Origin: CAJUPY01 sp051871275
GTDB taxonomy: Bacteria > Bacteroidota > Bacteroidia > Bacteroidales > Muribaculaceae
DNA length: 64,000 bases
Direction of reading: 5' to 3'
Assembly: GCA_051871275.1 (NCBI GenBank)
Contig: JBJECR010000116.1
Coordinates: 35,333-99,332 of the forward strand
Positions within the stretch are counted from its first letter, which is position 1. Each line of letters starts with the position of its first letter. A program made the translations under genes and the position numbers. This document shows, in pieces, positions 9,058-18,861 of the stretch. Under the pieces are notes generated by a model. It saw nothing but the letters and a program-made list of their open reading frames with translations. It was not told the DNA's origin and ran no database searches.

Positions 9058-9949
9058 CATTTCTTTGCAGACCTGCCAATTTTGTGCGTTTAACAGCGGA
9101 ATGGGAGAAAATGGCGGAAAATTCAGGCTGTGCGAGTGATAAAACCGCCTGAGGAGTGAGCGAGGAAAGAGCCGGTCGGATGTGAAAGGCTCTCAATGGA
9201 GTGAAAGGCGGTGCGGCATTATGCGGGCAACATTTCTGACATTCATCGCAGCCGTAAATGCCACGCAATGAGACGTTTGCAGGCAAATCACCGCGATGCT
9301 CAATGGTGAGATAAGAATGGCATTTGCGAGCATCAATATGGTGGTTTTCTATGGCTGCACCGGGGCAATGCTTCACGCACGCCATGCAGTCGCCGCAAGA
9401 AAGTGTGCAAGGCTCATTTGCTGGCAAAGCAATAGACGTAACTATCTCACACAAAAAGAAATAACTTCCTGCACCGGGAACTATCAGCATTGAATTTCTA
9501 CCCTGAAACCCTACTCCGGCTCGTACTGCCCAATATCTCTCGAGAATAGGAGCGGAATCCACACAAACTCGTGCCGCAAATCCTTGATTTTCAACATATT
9601 GAACAATAGGTTTGAGACGTTCCCTCAGCACTTCGTGATAGTCGTCGCCATGTGCATAAAGAGCAAAATTGCACGGATTTTCACCCTCAGCCACTTTGTG
9701 GAAATAACTCATAGCCAGCACTATAACTGTTTTTGCACCATCAAGAAGTAAACGAGGGTCACGGCGGATTTCAGCATGGTTTGCAAGGTACGCCATATCC
9801 GCATTTTTACCTTCCGCTATCCATTTGCCATAAAACTCTGTCACAGAAGCATCTACAGGCTCTGCATCTGCAAAACCGATAGCATAAAAACCGGCATCTG
9901 CGGCAAGACGTTTTATTTCTTCCTTACATTTCAATGGGGAGCAGCTCAT
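9014..9949 (-). CDS. queG: Epoxyqueuosine reductase QueG
   Basis: 311 aa from the ATG at 9949; a TTG further up (9973) is less likely. QueG is a cobalamin- and iron-sulfur-dependent enzyme that reduces epoxyqueuosine to queuosine at tRNA position 34. Two 4Fe-4S ligand sets are visible: CGDCMACVKHCP (about residues 185-200) and CDECQKCCP (about 235-245). The N-terminal cobalamin-binding part with YALYAHGDDYH-type motifs is present. It overlaps the deacetylase gene upstream by 26 bp, indicating one operon, and overlaps the convergent ATPase B gene by 44 bp. Length is normal for the family. Confidence 0.93.
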   Translation of the reverse strand: MSCSPLKCKEEIKRLAADAGFYAIGFADAEPVDASVTEFYGKWIAEGKNADMAYLANHAEIRRDPRLLLDGAKTVIVLAMSYFHKVAEGENPCNFALYAHGDDYHEVLRERLKPIVQYVENQGFAARVCVDSAPILERYWAVRAGVGFQGRNSMLIVPGAGSYFFLCEIVTSIALPANEPCTLSCGDCMACVKHCPGAAIENHHIDARKCHSYLTIEHRGDLPANVSLRGIYGCDECQKCCPHNAAPPFTPLRAFHIRPALSSLTPQAVLSLAQPEFSAIFSHSAVKRTKLAGLQRNANTVLSSMRKQGLE

Positions 9950-10541
9950 AACCCTGTTCTTTGAGCCATTCAATAGACTTAGGCAGTGCGAATTTTATGT
10001 GCTCTATGGACTTCAGAGAATCGTGAAAAACAATGATAGAGCCATTTCTGGCATATCGCTTCACGTTTTTGAAAATTCTCTCGGACGACAGCGAAGGGTC
10101 ATAGTCACGAGTCACAAGGTCGTACATTATAATATTATAATGTTCTTTTATGACTTGCATTTGGGACCAACCGAGAAGCCCGTGAGGCGGACGGAAGAGA
10201 GTACTGTCAATGAGTGCGGCAGCCTCCTCAATATCACGGATATAAGTATGAAAAGACGATTTAAGCCCCTGAATATGGTGCATAGTGTGATTACCGTAAG
10301 AGTGTCCGCGGCGTTTTATTTCCTCAAAGAGTTCCGGATGCTTGCGAACATTGTCACCCACCATAAAAAAAGTGGCTTTCACATCGTATTTGTCAAGGGT
10401 GTCTAAAATCCAGGTAGTAAGTTCCGGGATAGGACCGTCGTCAAAAGTGAGATAAGCCACCTTTCTCCCCTTGCGAGGCAATCGCCAGATTGCCTCGGGG
10501 AAGAATAGACGGTAAAATAGAGGTGGCTGCTCAATAAGCAT
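9924..10541 (-). CDS. Polysaccharide deacetylase (NodB-like)
   Basis: 205 aa. A carbohydrate esterase family 4 enzyme that removes N- or O-acetyl groups from a glycan. The metal-binding motif set is visible: LTFDDGP (about 30-36), the HSYGNHTMHH block (about 95), and FRPPHG (about 118). No clear signal peptide; the N-terminus LLFYRLFFPEAIW is hydrophobic and may attach it to the membrane. The physiological substrate, peptidoglycan or an envelope polysaccharide, is not shown. It follows the DUF2723 gene after 11 bp and overlaps queG, so it is inside an operon. Confidence 0.9.
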   Translation of the reverse strand: MLIEQPPLFYRLFFPEAIWRLPRKGRKVAYLTFDDGPIPELTTWILDTLDKYDVKATFFMVGDNVRKHPELFEEIKRRGHSYGNHTMHHIQGLKSSFHTYIRDIEEAAALIDSTLFRPPHGLLGWSQMQVIKEHYNIIMYDLVTRDYDPSLSSERIFKNVKRYARNGSIIVFHDSLKSIEHIKFALPKSIEWLKEQGYELLPIEM

Positions 10542-10552
10542 TACGAATAAAA

Positions 10553-13500
10553 TTAGTTAGAGGCTTGCACTTCCAGGAGGTGTGTCAGGTCAATACCCTG
10601 CTCAACAAGTGTATTGAGCAATTCTTCCACATCACCACCATTATCGGTGTAAGTTGTGAGCAAAGACACCACGTATGTAGGAGCGTATCTGTCAATACGG
10701 CTTATAGTGGCAAGTTGCCACGGTTTTCTCTGGAGAACGGTGAGATACTTGTAAGTTTTTGCGTAACGTACAATTTCCGAAGCCAGGATTTCAAAACCTT
10801 TCTGCTTGAGTTCCTCGTTGTCCGTAATAGTGCCGAGTTTGCAGTAAATATCACCTATAGACTCACCCATTTGTATTCCGTACGGAGCAAATTTCACGGG
10901 GAGCTTAGTGTCCATTATGTCCAGAATATTTTTAGTCTTGGCAAAGTATTCGTCTCCTTTGGCTTTTCTTTCCGCATCTGCAGTTTCATCACCGTTTTCG
11001 TCATACTTATAGTCAATACCCTTGTTGTAAAGTTCACGAGCAAGGTCCATGAGCGAGCTGCGGTGAGTAGTCACCATGCGTCGGATAGTTTCGTCAAGGT
11101 AAAGGTCTTTGCCGTTTGCGTATGCTTCGTCAAGACCACCCCAGCGGAATTTTGTAGTGACGTTTTCATACATTCTGTCCACATCCGGCATCGGGTCTGT
11201 GTCCGGAGCATTCACAAGCAGAGGAGTGACCATATAAGCAAGACCGGTGTTACGCATATATGGTGAAAGACCGATATAGTAGCTTTCCGGAACGGTCATA
11301 GCGAAATAAACAGGGCGATTCCAACCGTTTTTAATGCTTGTGGCAAGGAAATCCAGCGATAAAGCCTTGCTGAGGCTTGCACCGCCTTCCGCTTTTACGT
11401 CTTTATCCTCAAGGAAGTTAACAGCAATGTAATCTTCCGCCGTTTCAGCCTCTTCCGCAGTGATAATGCCTGCTTGGACAGCCTTGTTTACATCAATAGG
11501 AATATACATATTTGGATACTTCCAATATGAAATGTCCTTTGAACCCGGAGCAGGAGCGGATTTATAGAGCGAATCCAGTGCGGAGAGAGCTTCCACAGGA
11601 GAGTTAACGGCAGTTTCTTCGTCAATATAGCTGAACTGAATCCTGTCGTAAGCGTAGTTTTCCGGTTTTGCAAGCATATCAATGCCCGGTGCGCCTTCCG
11701 TCTCAATACGCATCTGGTTTGCGTACCAGTCTGTGGTGAGGTATGAAAGGTTCACCACGCGAACGTCCGTTCTGTAGCCTTCCACTTCCTGTGCGTACCA
11801 GAGCGGGAAAGTATCATTGTCACCGTTTGTGAAAATAATAGAGTTTGGAGCAAGGCTGGAAAGATAATTGAATCCGAAGTCGCGTGCACAATATCTGCCG
11901 GAGCGGTCGTGGTCGTCCCATGTTTGTGACACCATTTGGAGTGGCACGAGGATACCCACAAGTGCTGCAAATGCAGCTGCAGGCAGTTCCGCTTTCGGAT
12001 TTTTCTTCATAAAGTTCTTGATAATATTTGCAATAGCGAGTACACCAAGACCCACCCAGATGGAGAACGCATAGAAAGAGCCTGCAAAAGCATAGTCACG
12101 TTCACGCGGCTGCAAAGGCGGCTGATTGAGGTAAAGCACGATAGCAATACCCGTCATAAAGAAGAAGAAAAATACCACCCAGAACTGCTCAATACCGCGT
12201 TTTGAATAAAACGCTTGCCATAGCATACCTATAAGACCAAGAAGGAGCGGCAGCATATAGAACACGTTGTGACCTTTGTTGCCCTCACCGTATTCGTCAG
12301 GGAGAAGCGACTGGTCGCCCAGGCGAGCATTGTCTATAAACGGAATACCTGAAATCCAGTTACCGCGGTTCACTTCCCCATTGCCTTGAATATCGTTTTG
12401 GCGACCTGCAAAGTTCCAGAGGAAATAACGCATATACATGTGGTTAAACTGGTAGTTTATAAAGTATTGCAGGTTCTGCACAGCTGTAGGCTTGTTTGTG
12501 TCAACTCCGTAAGGCGAACCCGGGTAAAGTTCGAAGGTAGAGCCGTCCTCGTTTTGATACGGATATATTGTCACCTTTTCCATATCAGCCTCCGTGGCGC
12601 CAATCCAGTCCAGATAAGCCTTGGGGTGCTGTCCGGAGCGGCTGTACATACGCGGGAAGAGGACATTCGGTGTCCATTCGTATTCTTCTTTTTGACCTGT
12701 TACCACATACTCGTCTCTCTGCAGAGAATCCGTTTTCACAACCTTTGCATAGAGGTTTTTGCCTTTATTCATCTTTGCAGTAGCACCACCGTTGGAACTT
12801 ACGATATATATAGGCGAAGATGTGAATTGGCGACCGTAAAAGAGGGGATTTTCACCATACTGCTCGCGGTTCAGGTATGAAGAAAGTGCAAAAACGTTGT
12901 CCGGAGTATTCTGGTTCATTGTAGGGTTTGCATCGGAGCGAACAAGAATGAGAGCATAACTTGAATAGCCGATGAAAATCACGAGAATACTCGTTGTGGC
13001 AATGCTCAGAAGGCGGTATGGCAATTCTTTTGCCTTGAAAATCCATATCAGCAATGCAAGTGTGAGAAGTGCCGGTATCAGCATGGAATCGCCTATAAAC
13101 GTGATTCCGGAAAGGAACACCGCAAGCACAAAGGAGATGCGTATTTTTGCATCACTCGTCTGCGTATATAGCTCATAAATGCTCCATAACAGAACTGCTA
13201 TCAAAAGGAACGCATAAACCGCCACACCAACGTTATAGCTACATGAAAAACTGTTTACAAACAGAAGTTCAAAGTACTGTGCCATTTCAATAAAGCCCGG
13301 CACAAGTCCGTAAAGGATAAGTCCTATGACCACGCAGGAAATGCCGAGTGTGATGAGCGAACCTTTTGCAGTGGTATCTTTATATTTGCGGTAGTAAATC
13401 ACAAGTGCTATTGCCGGAATACACAGCAAGTTCAGCAAGTGCACGGCAATGGAAATACCTATAACGTACGCTATAAGCAGCAAATATTTGTCGCTGTGCG

Positions 13501-14017
13501 GCATATCGGCACGATCCTCCCAGCGGAGAATGAGCCAGAACACGAGTGCCGTGCAGAATGATGAAAAGGCATAAACCTCACCTTCCACGGCAGAAAACCA
13601 GAATGTGTCGCTCCAGGTATATACCAGTGCTCCACAAAGTCCGGAACCGAGGATAGCAATAGTTTTAGGCAAGGAAATCTCCTGTGCATCGTCTGCCACC
13701 ACAAGGCGACGTGCCAGATGCGTCACGCTCCAGAAAAGGAAGAGTATTGTTCCGGCACTGAGGAGTGCGGACATAGTATTCACGCAGTAGGCTGCCAGCG
13801 AAACGTCACCACCTGCAAAGTTCACGAAAAAGCGTGCTGCAAGCATAAATATCGGGTTGCCCGGCGGGTGTCCCACTTCAAGTTTAGTACCTTGTGCTAT
13901 AAATTCCGGGCAGTCCCAGAAACTTGCGGTAGGCTCGAGGGTGAGAATGTACGTCACCGCAGCCACCACGAAGCAAAGCCACCCCAGAGATGCGTTGAGA
14001 ATCTTAAATCTTTTCAT
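10553..14017 (-). CDS. DUF2723 large membrane protein, GT-C-like
   Basis: 1,154 aa. The N-terminal half has about a dozen hydrophobic helices, beginning ILNASLGWLCFVVAAVTYI, then the family signature TASFWDCPEFI and LEVGHPPGNP near residues 30-55. A soluble region with FTNGDNDTFPLWYAQEVEGYR-like sequence follows and the C-terminus is helical. DUF2723 proteins are abundant in Bacteroidota and resemble GT-C glycosyltransferases acting on lipid-linked sugars; the acidic DCPEF site fits that idea, but substrate and product are not known. It lies 25 bp after the LRR protein gene, so the LRR protein, this protein, the deacetylase and queG may be cotranscribed. Confidence 0.88.
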   Translation of the reverse strand: MKRFKILNASLGWLCFVVAAVTYILTLEPTASFWDCPEFIAQGTKLEVGHPPGNPIFMLAARFFVNFAGGDVSLAAYCVNTMSALLSAGTILFLFWSVTHLARRLVVADDAQEISLPKTIAILGSGLCGALVYTWSDTFWFSAVEGEVYAFSSFCTALVFWLILRWEDRADMPHSDKYLLLIAYVIGISIAVHLLNLLCIPAIALVIYYRKYKDTTAKGSLITLGISCVVIGLILYGLVPGFIEMAQYFELLFVNSFSCSYNVGVAVYAFLLIAVLLWSIYELYTQTSDAKIRISFVLAVFLSGITFIGDSMLIPALLTLALLIWIFKAKELPYRLLSIATTSILVIFIGYSSYALILVRSDANPTMNQNTPDNVFALSSYLNREQYGENPLFYGRQFTSSPIYIVSSNGGATAKMNKGKNLYAKVVKTDSLQRDEYVVTGQKEEYEWTPNVLFPRMYSRSGQHPKAYLDWIGATEADMEKVTIYPYQNEDGSTFELYPGSPYGVDTNKPTAVQNLQYFINYQFNHMYMRYFLWNFAGRQNDIQGNGEVNRGNWISGIPFIDNARLGDQSLLPDEYGEGNKGHNVFYMLPLLLGLIGMLWQAFYSKRGIEQFWVVFFFFFMTGIAIVLYLNQPPLQPRERDYAFAGSFYAFSIWVGLGVLAIANIIKNFMKKNPKAELPAAAFAALVGILVPLQMVSQTWDDHDRSGRYCARDFGFNYLSSLAPNSIIFTNGDNDTFPLWYAQEVEGYRTDVRVVNLSYLTTDWYANQMRIETEGAPGIDMLAKPENYAYDRIQFSYIDEETAVNSPVEALSALDSLYKSAPAPGSKDISYWKYPNMYIPIDVNKAVQAGIITAEEAETAEDYIAVNFLEDKDVKAEGGASLSKALSLDFLATSIKNGWNRPVYFAMTVPESYYIGLSPYMRNTGLAYMVTPLLVNAPDTDPMPDVDRMYENVTTKFRWGGLDEAYANGKDLYLDETIRRMVTTHRSSLMDLARELYNKGIDYKYDENGDETADAERKAKGDEYFAKTKNILDIMDTKLPVKFAPYGIQMGESIGDIYCKLGTITDNEELKQKGFEILASEIVRYAKTYKYLTVLQRKPWQLATISRIDRYAPTYVVSLLTTYTDNGGDVEELLNTLVEQGIDLTHLLEVQASN

Positions 14018-14042
14018 CTATTCTAAAAAATACAATATTTTT

Positions 14043-15482
14043 TTATCTACGAACGAGTTTCACACCTGTCACGGTTCCGTCTGCCATAGTCACTCTCACT
14101 ATGTACAGTTTTGTTTGCCACTGTGAGGTAGAAATCCGAGCATTATCAGCATTTATGCTTTCCGCTGCAAGCTGCAAACCTGTAGCATCATAAACTTCCA
14201 CATTGAGTATTTCGTTGTCTGCCAAGACGTTAATTACATCGGCATCAAACCAAACAGCAATTTTTGCCTCCTTGAGGTCGTCCGAAACCACATTGTCCGA
14301 ACCGGTTGTGGATTCCGTTAATTTAAACTCTTTCCACTGATTTTCCGCTTCGAAAACCGCCTTGTTTGAAGCAGTGACGTAAAGCCAAACTTCAGGCTGA
14401 TTTACTCCGCTCCAAACATTTTCACCAAGTGCGGGAGCTTCGCTTAATTCTCTCACAAAGAGGTCGCCGAGTGAAGTCCAGTTTGCCATTGCATAGTCGC
14501 CGAGGTATTCTACAGTAGCAGGCAAAACAAACTGATTTATTTTGCTGCAACCGGCAAGTCCGTAACGACCAACAGAAACCAAAGATGTGTTCACACCCGG
14601 AGTTTCAGAATATTCTTTTGTGTATTCATAAGCAAGTTCGGAAAGTCCGTAAAAGCCATAGTCGTCAATCACTTGGAGACTGCTCGGAAAATTGAGCGAT
14701 GTGAGTGCCTTTGCAGCAAAAACGGCACTATTGCCAACGGTTGTCAGGTTTTCCGGCAATTTAAGCGTTGCAAGTGAACCACATTCCGCAAAAGCACCGG
14801 CAGAAAGCTCCGTAAGTTTTGTGCAGGCAGACAAATCCGCAGCAGCAAGAGCAGTTGCGGCAAATGAATATTCGCCTATATTTTCAAGATTTTTTCCAAA
14901 AGTGAAAACGGCAAGCGATGTGCAACCCTTAAAGGCACTATTGCCGATATTTACAAGGTTTGCACTTCCTGCTACACTTTCAAGTGCCGTACAACCGGCA
15001 AATGCTTCGTCTGAAACACTTGTTGCACCGGAAAAATCCACAGTGCGGAGAGATGTGCAGTCTTTGAAAGCACGATTTCCAACAGCCGCACCGGCAGGTA
15101 TAGTCAGAGACTCCAAGTTTGCTGAAGCAAGTGCAAATTCACCGATTTCCGCCAGGGAAGCAGGGAAAGCGATAGACTTAACGGAAGAACCGAAAAGAGC
15201 ATAACTTTGCAGCACATTTGCAGGTGAAGTAAAGTTGCCGTTACGCAAAGCTGCACCTTCGTATGCCACGATTGTAGCACCGGAGATATCCAGGCTTTCC
15301 AGTTTTGTCATTTCAGACGCTATAAATTCAAGGTCTGAAGCATCAATGCTACCTGTAACGGTGAGTGATGTTTCATTAGTGTTTTCGCCTACAAGTGCAG
15401 CCAGTCCACCGGGAGTGGATTCAACAGCCATAGCAGAGCAAGTCATTGCTGCCGCAGCGGAAAAAAGTATAAATTTTTTCAT
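14043..15482 (-). CDS. BspA-type leucine-rich-repeat surface protein with T9SS signal
   Basis: 479 aa. Signal peptide MKKFILFSAAAAMTCSAMA, then BspA-like LRR_5 repeats across about residues 30-370 with recurring IGEFALASANLESLTIP and AFKGCTSLAVF patterns. The final 80 residues form a T9SS type A sorting domain (VEVYDATGLQL ... YIVRVTMADG ... KLVRR). Such proteins are surface adhesins in related oral and gut species; binding partner unknown. Its own promoter lies at 15574-15581. No internal frameshift is seen. Confidence 0.87.
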   Translation of the reverse strand: MKKFILFSAAAAMTCSAMAVESTPGGLAALVGENTNETSLTVTGSIDASDLEFIASEMTKLESLDISGATIVAYEGAALRNGNFTSPANVLQSYALFGSSVKSIAFPASLAEIGEFALASANLESLTIPAGAAVGNRAFKDCTSLRTVDFSGATSVSDEAFAGCTALESVAGSANLVNIGNSAFKGCTSLAVFTFGKNLENIGEYSFAATALAAADLSACTKLTELSAGAFAECGSLATLKLPENLTTVGNSAVFAAKALTSLNFPSSLQVIDDYGFYGLSELAYEYTKEYSETPGVNTSLVSVGRYGLAGCSKINQFVLPATVEYLGDYAMANWTSLGDLFVRELSEAPALGENVWSGVNQPEVWLYVTASNKAVFEAENQWKEFKLTESTTGSDNVVSDDLKEAKIAVWFDADVINVLADNEILNVEVYDATGLQLAAESINADNARISTSQWQTKLYIVRVTMADGTVTGVKLVRR

Positions 15483-15573
15483 AAATCCGAATATTGTTTT
15501 CTTATTTTGCCAAATTATGCATCAATTTCACAGCACGCATCGCCTGAAACGTAAGTGCATAATTATCAATTTG

Positions 15574-15581
15574 CAAAGTTA
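15574..15581 (-). promoter_or_regulatory. -7 promoter element of the LRR protein gene
   Basis: Minus strand TAACTTTG, matching TAnnTTTG, about 90 bp before the ATG at 15482. Confidence 0.5.
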
Positions 15582-15712
15582 CAATTTTTTATCGGATTAT
15601 TCTCCGAATAAACACCATAATAATTGTTAACTTGCATGATATTTGCAAAATGTTGAAAATAACAATCCCTATATTCACCCAACAAAGCAATTTCAGGCTC
15701 TTACTGCTACAA

Positions 15713-16369
15713 TCATGGCTTGGATAGCCAATATGATTTTATAGAATTAAACCAAGTTTTTCTTTCACCAATTTTTGAAATCTCTTCATCATAGAAAATG
15801 AATAATTTTTCGCATAAATCAAGCATCCATTGTTTTCGATTGGTATTTCTTGCAGTAAGAAACTTTAATTTATTCGCATTTGCAATTTGAATCTGTCCCC
15901 AACCTAAAGCACCTAATGTCAAACAACTCCAATCAAAAGACTCAATTCTCTTAAAATCACATCTTGTATATTTAATTTCATTTTCTATAACTTTATATGA
16001 AACTATTAATATACAAAAATTGTTTTTGTCATCATTTTTGTAAAATGTTGCTAATCTCTTAACTGATATAAGATTAGGCATATTAAAATCAGTATCTACA
16101 TTATGTGTTTTAACATCTACAGCATAATAATTACCTACAGCATCCTTAAAAGCCATATCCTCCATAGACCTTCTACTAAAATCAGAACTAACATCTATTC
16201 CATATTCGTTTAGAACTAATTCCAACCCTGTTTTTCCAAGATAATCTTGAACGGCATCTCCAACAGCCCTTGGTGAACTCAATGAAGAACCTGATACTAT
16301 TTTTGTTGCTTTTTCTGTAAGGTTTTTGAGTATTGAAGATGCTATTTTCTCTAAATTCATTTTTTTCAT
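15713..16369 (-). CDS. Type II restriction endonuclease, HincII-like
   Basis: 218 aa. The PD-(D/E)xK core is readable as an upstream acidic region (MEDMAFKDAVGN) followed by YYAVDVKTHN, i.e. D-V-K in place of ExK as in HincII and EcoRV. Further resemblance to HincII from memory: VDVKTHN...PNLISVKRLA, a GQIQ segment, and NRKQWMLDLCEKL near the C-terminus. It starts 3 bp after the methyltransferase stop, the standard R-M arrangement. Recognition sequence cannot be read from the sequence; a GTYRAC- or GTTAAC-like site is a guess based on the relatives. The gene is clearly more AT-rich than flanking genes, consistent with horizontal transfer. Confidence 0.75.
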   Translation of the reverse strand: MKKMNLEKIASSILKNLTEKATKIVSGSSLSSPRAVGDAVQDYLGKTGLELVLNEYGIDVSSDFSRRSMEDMAFKDAVGNYYAVDVKTHNVDTDFNMPNLISVKRLATFYKNDDKNNFCILIVSYKVIENEIKYTRCDFKRIESFDWSCLTLGALGWGQIQIANANKLKFLTARNTNRKQWMLDLCEKLFIFYDEEISKIGERKTWFNSIKSYWLSKP

Positions 16370-16372
16370 AAC

Positions 16373-17383
16373 CTATCCGAATAATGTTGGTAAATCAAAT
16401 ATTTCATCTGTGGTTTTAGAAACTACTTTTGATGAAGATTGTTGTTTTTTTTGTTCTCCCAAAGAATTTCGTTCCCAAAAAATGCCATCTACATATCCTT
16501 GTATAGAACTATCTTTCAAAGAATTTATCAACCTTTTGGCCGCCCAAAGACAATATTCATGATTTATTTCTACTCCGCAGAACTTTCTACCAAGTTTTTG
16601 TGCAACAACAGCGGCAGTTCCACTTCCTAAAAAAGGGTCAAAAACTTTATCTCCCGGTTTAGTAGAAGCAAGTATAAGTTTTGCATACAATTTCTCCGGT
16701 TTTTGTGTAGGGTGATTTGTATTCTCAGGCATAGACCAAAAAGGAACACTAATATCGTCCCAAAAATTTGATGGATACGTAATGCGGAAATTACCCATAT
16801 TTGTTTCTTCCCAATCTTTTGGTTTTCCATCAACTCTATACGGTGCAATAACCTTTCGCTTCATCTTGACAGATTCTACATCAAAGTAATAATTCCTTGG
16901 ATTCTTGACAGCAAACCAAATATCCTCCATAGAGTTTTTCCAATTTGTTTTTGCTCCTCTGCCCTTTTCTCTTTGCCACGTAATGCGATTTACAATAGTA
17001 AGCCGTTCTTCTATTACTCGCTGCATTGATGACGAACATTTCCAATCACCACACATATATAAAGTTCCATTAGGTACCAATTTGTCGCAAACTTTATAAA
17101 ACCAACTCCTAAGATAGTCCTCATATAAATATGATTTCATACTGGAAAACTTATTACCATGAAAATCCTTATCAAGATTATATGGAGGGTCTATTATGAT
17201 TAAGTTGAAGTATTCGGAGGGGATATAGTCTATGCAATCAAACAAGTCTGCATTGATAATGCAATTGTCTGCAAAAGACTTTTTTATAGCATTTTTTGAA
17301 AATAATAATTTTTCTAATTCTGGTATTTCATTTTCTGAAACAACCAATGTCCTATTTCGCTCTGCCGGATTCTTCTCAACCAT
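16373..17383 (-). CDS. Type II DNA methyltransferase, beta class (N6-adenine or N4-cytosine)
   Basis: 336 aa from the ATG at 17383 (MVEKNPAERN); an upstream TTG at 17452 adds 23 residues that look non-coding. The catalytic DPPY motif (IIIDPPYNLD, about residue 65-75) precedes the AdoMet-binding FDPFLGSGTAA motif (about 255-265), the order of beta-class N6_N4 methyltransferases. Strings such as NRITWQREKGRGAKTNWKN remind me of HpaI-type adenine methylases. It protects host DNA from the endonuclease encoded directly downstream. The 260 bp upstream contain an inverted repeat (TATCAAT/ATTGATA near 17445-17480) but no C-protein gene. Confidence 0.87.
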   Translation of the reverse strand: MVEKNPAERNRTLVVSENEIPELEKLLFSKNAIKKSFADNCIINADLFDCIDYIPSEYFNLIIIDPPYNLDKDFHGNKFSSMKSYLYEDYLRSWFYKVCDKLVPNGTLYMCGDWKCSSSMQRVIEERLTIVNRITWQREKGRGAKTNWKNSMEDIWFAVKNPRNYYFDVESVKMKRKVIAPYRVDGKPKDWEETNMGNFRITYPSNFWDDISVPFWSMPENTNHPTQKPEKLYAKLILASTKPGDKVFDPFLGSGTAAVVAQKLGRKFCGVEINHEYCLWAAKRLINSLKDSSIQGYVDGIFWERNSLGEQKKQQSSSKVVSKTTDEIFDLPTLFG

Positions 17384-17645
17384 TTGATGAATATTTATGT
17401 TAAATTTTATTGAAACAATATTGAAAATCACCAAAATGTCTTTTAATATCAATCAGTTGGGCAACAATTATATTGATATACTAATTTTATATACACAAAG
17501 GTGATAGAATAAACTACTGATAATGGAAACCTAATTTTCAATTATACTGCAAATTAAAAACTTTTTACCGAAACATTACCTGTTTTTATAAATATTTTTT
17601 AACTTTTTAACACTTATCTCACCGATATCTCCTATCCACGTTATT

Positions 17646-18260
17646 TCACAAAGACAGCAAACGAGCGGCATTTTGGGCTACAATCCGGATGAGTTCTTCC
17701 GGAGTTTGATTGCGTACGGCTGCAATAGTGGTGATGATTTGAGATATGGAATAGGAAGAAGTGTCCGTTTCCAGGAGAAGGCGACTGTCCGGGATAGCAC
17801 GCACGGCATCCGGATTAAAACGCTCACCTATAGAGAGATAAAAACCTGCACGAAGGAGCTGCTCCGCAAGGATTTCCTTGCCGCGAAAACTATGAATAAT
17901 CCACGGCATCTGAGGACAAAACTTGTTTTTTATGGGAATGAGCAAATCCGTAGATTTCACGGCATGAATCACGAGCGGCAGACCGTGTTTTTCGCTCATC
18001 TGTGCTTGAACCATAAAAATTCGCTTCTGGATTTCTATGTCTGCCCCGCGAACACGGTCCAGACCGGATTCACCTATTGCCACTACTCTTTTGTCTGCCA
18101 AACGGCTCTCCAAAATCACGAAATCCATAGCACTAAACTCTTTCCACGGGTGAATACCCACAGATATAAATCCCTCACCCTGAGGAATTTCCTCCTCCAC
18201 GGAAAAAGATGTGACCGCTTCCGTGGAAATGTCTCCGTGATGATGAAAATCAAGAATCAT
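17646..18260 (-). CDS. TatD-family metal-dependent hydrolase
   Basis: 204 aa, shorter than the 255-265 aa of standard TatD but typical for the Bacteroidota form. Metal ligands are visible: the DFHHHG start (residues 4-9), GESGLD with the catalytic Glu, LVIHAVKS, WIIHSFRG, and LLLETDTSS near the end. Members are 3'->5' DNA/RNA exonucleases or phosphodiesterases. It overlaps yidD by 4 nt (ATGA) at the end of the hemD-rnpA-yidD-tatD run. Confidence 0.88.
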   Translation of the reverse strand: MILDFHHHGDISTEAVTSFSVEEEIPQGEGFISVGIHPWKEFSAMDFVILESRLADKRVVAIGESGLDRVRGADIEIQKRIFMVQAQMSEKHGLPLVIHAVKSTDLLIPIKNKFCPQMPWIIHSFRGKEILAEQLLRAGFYLSIGERFNPDAVRAIPDSRLLLETDTSSYSISQIITTIAAVRNQTPEELIRIVAQNAARLLSL

Positions 18261-18481
18261 GGCACAGGGTCGTAACCGCTACCACCCCAAGGGTGACAGC
18301 GACAAATTCTTTTTATAGCGAGCCAAAGTCCTTTTATGGGTCCATGCTTGCGAAGAGCCTCAATAGCATATTGGCTGCAAGTGGGAGTATATCTGCAGGA
18401 GGCAGGGAGCATGGGAGAAATGCAAAGCTGATAAAACCTCACAGGTAAAATCAGGATTGCACAGAAGAATCTTGAGAGCAT
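18257..18481 (-). CDS. yidD: Membrane protein insertion efficiency factor YidD
   Basis: 74 aa. Nearly all of it is the conserved YidD domain: an N-terminal hydrophobic helix, ISPMLPASCRYTPTCSQYA with its cysteines, and CHPWGGSGYDPVP at the C-terminus. It assists YidC-mediated membrane protein insertion. It overlaps rnpA by 31 bp, the usual arrangement. Confidence 0.96.
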   Translation of the reverse strand: MLSRFFCAILILPVRFYQLCISPMLPASCRYTPTCSQYAIEALRKHGPIKGLWLAIKRICRCHPWGGSGYDPVP

Positions 18482-18861
18482 TGCTGAGCAATTTTACTTA
18501 GAATCTTTACCACCGCACGATTTATCTGCTTGTAATCCGTGATTTTATCAGCGATATAAACAAAAGCCATATCAATAGGCAAAGATAAACCTCCGAGGAT
18601 AGCCGGGCGGTTCAAACGATAAGCCTCACGGATTCTCCTACGCAGCAAAACGCGGTCCACGGCGTGGCGAATTTTTCTGCGAGGAACGGATATAAGAAAT
18701 TTGGGGGTGTCTGCGTCAGCCTTACGCTTATCGTTCACCCTCCAAACAATACGCAAAGGATATGCGAGGGCGGCTTTAGAGTCGCCGTCACGCATAAACA
18801 GTGCGTCAATAGCAATGGTTGAGCAAAGTTTATGAGCCTTGTTCAGCCCAAAAGGTTTCAT
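18451..18861 (-). CDS. rnpA: Ribonuclease P protein component
   Basis: 136 aa. Protein subunit of RNase P, which removes 5' leaders from pre-tRNA. N-terminal FGLNKAHKL(C)S fits the family, and the basic RNR-type signature is present as AVDRVLLRRRIREAYRLNR (about 70-90). Overlaps hemD at its start by 4 nt and yidD at its end by 31 bp. No rpmH is next to it, unlike in many other phyla. Confidence 0.94.
   Translation of the reverse strand: MKPFGLNKAHKLCSTIAIDALFMRDGDSKAALAYPLRIVWRVNDKRKADADTPKFLISVPRRKIRHAVDRVLLRRRIREAYRLNRPAILGGLSLPIDMAFVYIADKITDYKQINRAVVKILSKIAQQCSQDSSVQS

Noticed and set aside
17384..17452. 23-residue N-terminal extension of the methyltransferase from a TTG
   Set aside because: Ile/Asn-rich and unlike coding sequence; the ATG at 17383 is preferred, though not proven.
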